The position numbers and the translations under genes are program-made. Shown piece after piece: positions 16,947 through 22,708 of a DNA stretch of 39,272 nt. Source of the stretch: an uncultured bacterium (GTDB taxonomy: Bacteria; Acidobacteriota; Thermoanaerobaculia; Multivoradales; J023). A model generated the notes under the pieces. That model had not been told where the DNA came from and did no database searches. It saw only the letters and a program-made list of their open reading frames with translations. How positions within the stretch are numbered: position 1 is the stretch's first letter; the number at the start of each line of letters is the position of its first letter. Location: assembly GCA_937948815.1 (NCBI GenBank), contig CALFAM010000062.1, positions 1-39,272 of the forward strand. The letters are read 5' to 3'.

Positions 16947-17930
16947 ATGATCCGACGCCCCTTTCTGCTGGTCGTCTCTCTGACGATCTCGTACCTACTG
17001 TTTCACCCGCTGACGGCGGTTGGCCAAAGCGCTGCCGAAACGAGGGCAGGCGACGCGAAGCAACCGGACCGGCCGGTCGAGGCGACCTCGCTTCTCGGCG
17101 AGCCGCTGCCCAGGCTGACCGTCGATGCGGCGTTCCGTGCCGAACAGGAAGCAGCCATCGAACAGCTCCGGGCGCGTCTCGGAGTCGACGCCGACGATGC
17201 CGACGCGCGGGTCTGGCTCGGGCGCCGCCTCGGCTATCTCGGGCACTACCGCGAAGCCATTGCCACCTTCACAGAGGGGATGACCCGGCACCCGACCGAT
17301 GCTCGCTTCCCGCGCCACCGAGGGCATCGCCTGCTGTCGACGCGGCAGCTCGAGGCTGCGGCCGATGATTTCGTCCGTGGTCTCGATCTCGTCGCGGGTC
17401 GGCCAGACCAAGTCGAGCCGGACGGTTTACCCAATCTCTTCAATCGGCCGACCAGCAGCCTCAAGACCAACCTTTGGTACCACCTCGGCCTTGCCCGCTA
17501 TCTGTTGGGTGACTACTTGCGCGCGGCCGAGGCCTACCGCGCCTGTGCGGCCTTGGCAGAAAATCCAGACATGTTGGTCGCGGCCAACTACTGGTTGGTG
17601 CTCTCGCTGCACCGCGCGGGGCGCGCGACCGAGGCCGCCGCGGTCTTCGCTCAAGTCCCCGACGACCTCGTGGTCCTCGAGAACGACGGCTACCTCCGCC
17701 TGCTCCGCTTGCTGGCCACCGACGATGAGCACGCTGGCATGCCGTTCGACGCGGAAACACTCGGAGGCTCGACACGCGGCTACGGGGTCGGCGTGTGGCA
17801 TCTGCTGGCGGGGCGAGAGCAGGCCGCCCAGGCCACGTTCGAGCAGGTGACCGCCGGGGCGGGCTGGTCGGCGTTTGGTTTTCTGGCCGCCGAAGCCGAG
17901 CTTTCCCGCGCTCCGGCGCGGGACGACTGA
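16947..17930 (+). CDS. Exported TPR-repeat protein
   Basis: 327 aa from ATG 16947, with GGAGG at 16936-16940. A signal peptide (MIRRPFLLVVSLTISYLLFH) precedes TPR helices: EQLRARLGVDADDADARVWL, GHYREAIATFTEGMTRHPTD, QLEAAADDFVRGL, LARYLLGDYLRAAEAYRACA and SLHRAGRATEAAAVFAQVPD. TPRs bind proteins, so a periplasmic scaffold role is likely. It is divergent from the 1125-aa propeller gene and shares the inverted repeat between them. Confidence 0.82.
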   Translation: MIRRPFLLVVSLTISYLLFHPLTAVGQSAAETRAGDAKQPDRPVEATSLLGEPLPRLTVDAAFRAEQEAAIEQLRARLGVDADDADARVWLGRRLGYLGHYREAIATFTEGMTRHPTDARFPRHRGHRLLSTRQLEAAADDFVRGLDLVAGRPDQVEPDGLPNLFNRPTSSLKTNLWYHLGLARYLLGDYLRAAEAYRACAALAENPDMLVAANYWLVLSLHRAGRATEAAAVFAQVPDDLVVLENDGYLRLLRLLATDDEHAGMPFDAETLGGSTRGYGVGVWHLLAGREQAAQATFEQVTAGAGWSAFGFLAAEAELSRAPARDD

Positions 17931-17979
17931 TCGGTCGAAGTGGGGGGAGGGCTTCCTGCTGTCTACGTCGAGTGGTGAT

Positions 17980-18000
17980 ATGCGCATGACGGTAAATGTC
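17980..18000. promoter_or_regulatory. Candidate activator site upstream of a sigma-54 promoter
   Basis: CGCATGACGGTAAATG (17983-17998) recurs with one mismatch at 39204-39219, just upstream of another sigma-54-like promoter. It contains the palindrome ATGCGCAT (17980-17987) and the dyad TGAC-N7-GTCA (17987-18001 region). It lies about 100 bp before the -24 element at 18096, a usual distance for an enhancer-binding protein site. Function is inferred. Confidence 0.4.
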
Positions 18001-18095
18001 AGTTCGTCGATCGGAAGCGTCAATGGATGTCGCTCTTTCGGGTAGAAATCCTGATCGGAGCGCGAACCAAGCGTCGGAATGCCGCCGAAGAGCTA

Positions 18096-18111
18096 TGGCA
18101 CGGTGATTGCT
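18096..18111 (+). promoter_or_regulatory. Sigma-54 (RpoN) -24/-12 promoter for the beta-helix gene
   Basis: TGGCACG (18096-18102), four bases, then TTGCT (18107-18111): an exact match to the sigma-54 consensus with correct GG-N10-GC spacing. Transcription would begin near 18122, 13 bases before ATG 18135, leaving just room for its AGGAAGG ribosome site. This settles the start codon against more upstream ATGs. Confidence 0.85.
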
Positions 18112-18134
18112 GGTCTGTGAGCATGAGGAAGGTG

Positions 18135-19616
18135 ATGACGCAAGCACGATCAACGATTCGACTTGTCGTGATCAGCCACTTGGCGCTCCTCTCGTTGCTT
18201 GGGAATGCGGTGTCCGGGGCCGACTACCGGGTCGGCCCCGGGCAAGCGCTACAAGCCATCGGTGATGTGCCCTGGGCGGCGCTGCAACCCGGCGACCGCG
18301 TGCTGATCGACTGGCGACCGACGCCCTATCGCGAGAAATGGGTGATCAACCGGCGCGGCACGCCGGACGCGTGGATCGTCGTGAGCGGCGTTCCGGGCCC
18401 CCAGGGACAGTTGCCGGTCATCGACGGCCGCGACGCGGTCACGCCCGAAGACCTCGATTACTGGAACGAAGAGCGCGGCCTGATCAAGGTCGGCGGTTCG
18501 AGTACGCCGCCGGACGGCCTTCCTGCCTACATTCGCATCGAGAAGCTCGAGCTCCGTTCGGCCCGGCCGCCCTTCACATTCGTCGACGACGGTGGGGCGA
18601 CGCGCAACTACGTCAACAATGCCGCGGCCATCTACGTCGAAAAAGCCGAGCATTTGGTGGTGCGCGACTGCGTGATTCACGATTCGGGGAACGGTGTGTT
18701 CACGGGCAGCTTCGGTGGCTTGACCCGTGATCTCCTCTTCGAGCGAAACCATTTCTTTGACAATGGCATTGAGGGCAGTGCATTCGAGCACAACACCTAC
18801 ACCGCGGCAATGGGGATCGTCTATCAGTTCAATCGCTTCGGCGCCCTGCGTGCAGGGGCCGATGGCAACAACTTGAAAGATCGCTCGGCCGGCTTGGTGG
18901 TGCGCTACAACTGGATCGAAGACGGCAACCGCCAACTCGACCTGGTCGATGGCGAAGCCGCCGTGGCGGCCGATCCGAGCTACCGCGAGACCTTTGTTTA
19001 CGGCAACGTCTTGACCGAGAGCGATGGCGAGGGCAACAGCCAGGTGGTCCACTACGGGGGGGACGGCAGCGATGCGGGCCGGTACCGGAAGGGGAATCTC
19101 TACTTCTTTCACAACACCGTCGTGTCGACCCGGAGCGGCAACACCACGCTCCTCCGTTTGTCGACGCAGGACGAGGCCGCAGATGTCCGCAACAACGTCC
19201 TCTACGTGTCAGAGGGCGGAAACCGCCTCGCGATGTTGGCCTCGGCCGGCACGCTTGCCCTGCGGCGAAACTGGACGAAGCCGGGCTGGCGCGATAGCCA
19301 CAGTGGACTGACCGGCACCATTGACGACGATGGCTCGGGAATCTCGACGGCCGATCCCGGCTTTGTCGACGAGGCCGCGCAAGACTTTCGGCCGACAGGC
19401 CCGCCCCTCGTCGATGCGGGTACGTTCCTCCCATCCGCGGTGTCCGCTCACCCTGTTAGCTTCCACTACCTCGAGCATCAGGCGAGTGAGTCCCGTCCGG
19501 ACGATGGGCTGCCCGACCTGGGCGCCTTCGAACGCTGCACAGATCTGTGCGACCTGCTGTTCGCTGACGGATTCGAGTCGGGCGACACCTCCGGCTGGTC
19601 TGCGTCGACACAGTGA
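18135..19616 (+). CDS. Exported right-handed parallel beta-helix protein with FESGDTS tail
   Basis: 493 aa from ATG 18135 (AGGAAGG at 18126-18132; the sigma-54 promoter excludes earlier starts except 18123). The signal peptide is followed by beta-helix rungs: LVVRDCVIHDSGNGVFTGSF, DLLFERNHFFDNGIEGSAFE, GLVVRYNWIEDGNRQLDLVD, ETFVYGNVLTESDG and LYFFHNTVVSTRSG. These resemble pectate-lyase-like (PbH1) repeats; no clear catalytic Asp/Arg set could be assigned, so polysaccharide binding or cleavage is only a guess. The C-terminus LLFADGFESGDTSGWSASTQ is the tail shared with other exported proteins here, a likely sorting or processing signal. Its stop overlaps the GTG start of the next gene. Confidence 0.85.
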   Translation: MTQARSTIRLVVISHLALLSLLGNAVSGADYRVGPGQALQAIGDVPWAALQPGDRVLIDWRPTPYREKWVINRRGTPDAWIVVSGVPGPQGQLPVIDGRDAVTPEDLDYWNEERGLIKVGGSSTPPDGLPAYIRIEKLELRSARPPFTFVDDGGATRNYVNNAAAIYVEKAEHLVVRDCVIHDSGNGVFTGSFGGLTRDLLFERNHFFDNGIEGSAFEHNTYTAAMGIVYQFNRFGALRAGADGNNLKDRSAGLVVRYNWIEDGNRQLDLVDGEAAVAADPSYRETFVYGNVLTESDGEGNSQVVHYGGDGSDAGRYRKGNLYFFHNTVVSTRSGNTTLLRLSTQDEAADVRNNVLYVSEGGNRLAMLASAGTLALRRNWTKPGWRDSHSGLTGTIDDDGSGISTADPGFVDEAAQDFRPTGPPLVDAGTFLPSAVSAHPVSFHYLEHQASESRPDDGLPDLGAFERCTDLCDLLFADGFESGDTSGWSASTQ

Positions 19617-21349
19617 GCTGCGCAGTGGCCTGCCGCCGGCGAGCGTTCGTCGCGCTGGCCGTCACGGTTTCGATGGCTGCTGTTCCGGCGGTACGCGCGG
19701 GTGCGTCGATGGATCTCTCGAAGGTCGGCCCCGGCACGGTATTCGCGGATGACTTCGAAACGGGCGGGACGTCCGCGTGGTCGGACACGATTGGTCTGGT
19801 CGTCCGCCCGCGTACGGTGACCTTCGACGATCCGGTGCCACCCGGTGTCTCGAACGACCTGATCGAAGGGGTGTTCGAGGGCATCGACTGGGGCACGGAT
19901 CAATGGCGGTGGACCGGTCCATTTGGCCCCAATGCCACCAACAGCATCTACTTCTCTGAAGACGTCGGCCAGCGAACCTTCACCTTCGCAGAAGGTTCGC
20001 GCGCCTTGCTGCGTTTCGCGGCCTATACCTCGGGCGCCACCGGAACCTTGACCGTCTCGGACAGCGCCGGACAACAGCTCGTTCGGACGCTCACGGCGGG
20101 TTCGGTCGTGCAGATCGAGACGGGCTGGACGGCTGCTGCCGCGGAGGTCACGGTGGCCTTCACCGGTGGCTTCAGCCTGGGCCTCGATGACGTGACCTTC
20201 GGTCCGGCGGGGCCGCCCGACGTCGAGCCTCCGAGCGTGTCGATCACGAACCCTGTGCCGGATGCGACCGTGAGCGGTGTCGTTGCGCTGGCCGCGGATG
20301 CCACGGACAATGTCGGCGTCGTGGCCGTGGGCTTTTCGGTGGACGGAATGATGATCGGCGAAGACCGAAGCCCGCCGTTCGAGATCGGTTGGGATACGGC
20401 ATCGGTGGTCGAGGGACCGCACCAGATCGCGGCGACGGCGCGCGATGCTGCCGGGAATGTTGCGACGGATCAGGTCGCGGTCACCGTCGAGGCCGGGAGT
20501 GGCGGCGCCGGATTCGCCTTGCGCTTTTTCGGCAACGGGGTCGACGATATCGATCGGGTGAAGATCCGCATTGACGACCCGGCCCTTCCGGACGACCCTG
20601 GGCCACCGGTCGACGTGGGCGCCACGGACTTCACGATCGAGCTCTGGCTGCGCGCGCTGCCCGACGAAAACATGGCGCAGGGAAACTCCTGCTCGGGCAA
20701 CAGCTGGATCGAGGGCAACATCGTGGTCGATCGAGATCGCTTCAATCAGCAGCGCGCGTACGGGCTTTCGATCAGCGACCGGCGCTTGGTCTTCGGCATC
20801 GACGCCACCGGCGGCAGTGTCACGATCTGCGGCGCGGCGATCGTCGACGACGGTCTGTGGCATCACATCGCGATTCAACGCAGCCTAGCCGGTGCCATGT
20901 CCCTCTACGTCGATGGCGTGCTCGATGCCGTGGGCAGCGATCCGGGTGGCGATATCTCCTATCCCGACGATGGCATCCCCGGCCCTTTCTGCAACGGCTC
21001 GCCGTGCATCAACAGTGACCCGTTCATCGTGCTGGCAGCCGAGAAGCACGACGCTGGCCCGGCCTTTCCGTCTTTTGCTGGCTGGCTCGACGAGCTCCGC
21101 TTTTCGAACACTCTGCGTTACGTCGGCAGCGCGTTCCCGCGGCCCACTGCGCCCTTCACCGCCGATCCCGCGACCGTGGGGCTCTACCACTTCGATGAAG
21201 GGGTGGGCGATGTCATCGGCGACGCGTCTGGTGCGTCGGGCGGACCCAGCGTTGGCGAGCGCCGGTTCGGCGGCAGCCCAGCCGGGCCGCAGTGGGTCGT
21301 TTCCGACCTTCCGTTCGCGTGTACGGACTGCTCTCGTCCCGTGCACTAG
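19613..21349 (+). CDS. Exported Ig-like/LamG-domain protein with N-terminal FETGGTSAWS segment
   Basis: 578 aa from GTG 19613, overlapping the preceding stop (GTGA), so translation is coupled. A signal peptide (RRRAFVALAVTVSMAAVPAV) is followed at about residues 44-57 by VFADDFETGGTSAWSDT, very like the tail of the preceding protein but at the mature N-terminus. A beta-sandwich segment (about 65-200) leads to a bacterial Ig-like domain (about 205-295; PPSVSITNPVPDATVSGVV, then DNVGVVAVGFSVDG). Residues about 300-560 form a LamG/concanavalin-like domain (FTIELWLRA, DDGLWHHIAIQRSLAGAMSL, then YVDGVLDA, WLDELRFSNTLRYV), a carbohydrate- or protein-binding fold. It probably acts outside the cell with its beta-helix partner. 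Confidence 0.82.
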   Translation: MSCAVACRRRAFVALAVTVSMAAVPAVRAGASMDLSKVGPGTVFADDFETGGTSAWSDTIGLVVRPRTVTFDDPVPPGVSNDLIEGVFEGIDWGTDQWRWTGPFGPNATNSIYFSEDVGQRTFTFAEGSRALLRFAAYTSGATGTLTVSDSAGQQLVRTLTAGSVVQIETGWTAAAAEVTVAFTGGFSLGLDDVTFGPAGPPDVEPPSVSITNPVPDATVSGVVALAADATDNVGVVAVGFSVDGMMIGEDRSPPFEIGWDTASVVEGPHQIAATARDAAGNVATDQVAVTVEAGSGGAGFALRFFGNGVDDIDRVKIRIDDPALPDDPGPPVDVGATDFTIELWLRALPDENMAQGNSCSGNSWIEGNIVVDRDRFNQQRAYGLSISDRRLVFGIDATGGSVTICGAAIVDDGLWHHIAIQRSLAGAMSLYVDGVLDAVGSDPGGDISYPDDGIPGPFCNGSPCINSDPFIVLAAEKHDAGPAFPSFAGWLDELRFSNTLRYVGSAFPRPTAPFTADPATVGLYHFDEGVGDVIGDASGASGGPSVGERRFGGSPAGPQWVVSDLPFACTDCSRPVH

Positions 21350-21559
21350 CAGCCTCCATCGGGCCGCGCGGGCGGGCCGTGCCCTGCATCGTTCCCCCGA
21401 TGAAGGGGTGGCAGGGGCGGTGCCCCATCTTCTTCGTTGCCGCACGTGGGATGCCCATTGCGTCATCGCGAAGTGTCCTGGGTGCAAGGCTCCCTTTGAA
21501 GTCATTGGCCTCAGTGTGGTACTTCTTTCTGCCCATGATCACTTTCAGGAGCACCACAG

Positions 21560-22066
21560 ATGGACGAGCCTTTGCCGAATGACCCGCCCCAGCCGGACCG
21601 CACTGGCCACGAGGGACGTCGCGTCGTCCGTCGAATCTTCATGGTCTACGACGCCAAGACGGGCTGGCTCTCCGCCGTCAAGGACAGCATGATGAAGGTC
21701 GTCGGGTCGGGTTGCTCGCTGTGCTTCGTCACGCACGGCCTGGCCGGCAAGCGCAAGGAGACCCGCGAGCTCGAGAAGGAGCTCGATGGCACACCGCTCG
21801 AGTACCGGCACATCGACGAGCTCGAGGACCTCGAGATCCGGCTCGGTGCCCCGGTTCCCAAGCCGAGCGTCTTGGTCGAGCTGGACGACGATGATGTGGT
21901 CGTGCTCATGGACGCACCAGCAATCGCGCGTTTGCGCACCCTGGTCGAGCATGTCGGGGCGTCCGAGAACAGCGCCGACCGCGAGCAAGCATCCCTACGC
22001 GGTGCGCTCAAGTTCTACCTGGCGGCGAAGGGCATTGCGTCGCCGTTTGATCCGGTGCCTGTGTAG
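21560..22066 (+). CDS. Small conserved-type protein with CxLCxxTH motif, function unknown
   Basis: 168 aa from ATG 21560 (AGGAG about nine bases upstream). It has a hydrophilic N-terminus, then VRRIFMVYDAKTGWLSAVKD, SGCSLCFVTHG at about residues 50-60, and an acidic beta/alpha tail ending KFYLAAKGI. From memory, small proteins with a V-Y-D start and a C-x-L-C-x-x-T-H centre form an uncharacterised family; the Cys pair could bind metal or be redox-active. No signal peptide, so cytosolic. Its stop codon falls within the first unit of the 16-bp tandem repeat. In the 210-bp gap before it I see only weak GC-rich hairpins. Confidence 0.65.
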   Translation: MDEPLPNDPPQPDRTGHEGRRVVRRIFMVYDAKTGWLSAVKDSMMKVVGSGCSLCFVTHGLAGKRKETRELEKELDGTPLEYRHIDELEDLEIRLGAPVPKPSVLVELDDDDVVVLMDAPAIARLRTLVEHVGASENSADREQASLRGALKFYLAAKGIASPFDPVPV

Positions 22067-22119
22067 CCCGGCCCCCGCGTAGCCCGGCCCCCGTGTAGCC
22101 CGGCCTCCGTGTAGCCCGG
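22061..22119 (+). repeat. 16-bp tandem repeat (GTGTAGCCCGGCCCCC units), REP-like
   Basis: Units at 22061-22076, 22077-22092 and 22093-22108 differ at only one base each; a partial unit (22109-22119) runs into GTAGCCCGGACGGG. The next about 50 bp end in GCCGGGTGACG, so CCCGG and CCGGG could pair. GTAG followed by a CCCGG palindrome is the style of REP elements mobilised by RAYT transposases. The first unit supplies the TAG stop of the preceding gene. Confidence 0.75.
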
Positions 22120-22187
22120 ACGGGTGCGTCGTTCCGCGACGGAGTGACGAAGCGGCCGGGTGACGAGGGCATGCGAGCGGTGAGCTT

Positions 22188-22278
22188 CGCCGAAGTGCCA
22201 AAAAATTAGCGAAAACAGTTGACAGGCCGAGCGAAGTCTCTCTAGCATTCGAAGTGCGAATTTTTTGGCACTTCGGCG
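22188..22278. promoter_or_regulatory. Perfect 20-bp inverted repeat enclosing the blaI promoter, candidate BlaI operators
   Basis: Bases 22188-22207 (CGCCGAAGTGCC then AAAAAATT) are the exact reverse complement of 22259-22278, with 51 bp between. CGAAGTGC occurs three times: 22191-22198, 22250-22257 and inverted at 22268-22275; the last two form their own dyad with a 10-bp centre. The promoter at 22219-22248 lies between the arms. This is the layout of a pair of operators bound by a dimeric repressor that may loop the promoter. The half site differs from the TACA/TGTA half site of staphylococcal BlaI. Confidence 0.75.
22219..22248 (+). promoter_or_regulatory. Sigma-70-type promoter of blaI-blaR
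   Basis: TTGACA at 22219-22224 (perfect -35), 18-bp spacer, TAGCAT at 22243-22248 (4/6 to TATAAT). Start of transcription is expected near 22255, inside the downstream operator half, which fits repression by occlusion. Confidence 0.7.
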
Positions 22279-22315
22279 TATCCGTGAATGCTGCGCCGTG
22301 CCGGAGGAGGATTCC

Positions 22316-22708
22316 TTGTCGACTGGACCCCATGACCTTCATCTCAGCCGCCGAGAGCGGCAGATCATGAACGTCCTGTTCGCACGGCGCCAGGCGGCCG
22401 TCACCGAAATCGCCGCGGATCTTCCCGATCCGCCGACCGAGACTGCCATCCGGACGCTACTGCGAATTCTCGAAGGGAAAGGCTATGTCCAGCGCCAGCG
22501 GGAAGGGCGGCGGCATCTCTACCGCCCCGCGGTCTCGCGTACGCGTGCCGCCCGCTCGGCCCTGTCGTCGGTGCTCGGCACGTTCTTCTCGGGCTCGTTG
22601 GGCGATGCGGTGGCCGCTCACTTGGCAGACCCTGCGACCGACCTCGACGATCAGGAGATTCGGCGCTTGGAGCGGCTGATCGAGCAGGCCAAGAAGGACC
22701 GGTCATGA
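22316..22708 (+). CDS. blaI: BlaI/MecI-family transcriptional repressor
   Basis: 130 aa from a TTG start at 22316, chosen because GGAGGAGG (22303-22310) lies five bases upstream; the open frame begins at 22265. The winged HTH is LSRRERQIMNVLFARRQAAV, TEIAADLPDPPTETAIRTLL, RILEGKGYVQRQREGRRHLY. The C-terminal helices (about 85-130) are the dimerisation and cleavage domain. BlaI repressors keep an operon off until a BlaR-type protease triggers their cleavage. The gene overlaps blaR by ATGA. The enclosing inverted repeat upstream is its expected binding site, so the operon should be self-repressed. Confidence 0.93.
   Translation: MSTGPHDLHLSRRERQIMNVLFARRQAAVTEIAADLPDPPTETAIRTLLRILEGKGYVQRQREGRRHLYRPAVSRTRAARSALSSVLGTFFSGSLGDAVAAHLADPATDLDDQEIRRLERLIEQAKKDRS

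Noticed and set aside
18027..18134. Upstream ATG starts for the beta-helix gene
   Set aside because: The perfect sigma-54 promoter lies at 18096-18111, inside this extension, and a signal peptide follows only from 18123/18135.
19734..19750. CGGCACGGTATTCGC, a near sigma-54 site
   Set aside because: It lies inside the coding region of the LamG protein and lacks the invariant TTGC.
21292..21582. Small open frame between the LamG protein and the CxLC protein
   Set aside because: It overlaps both neighbours, has no ribosome site and no recognisable motif.
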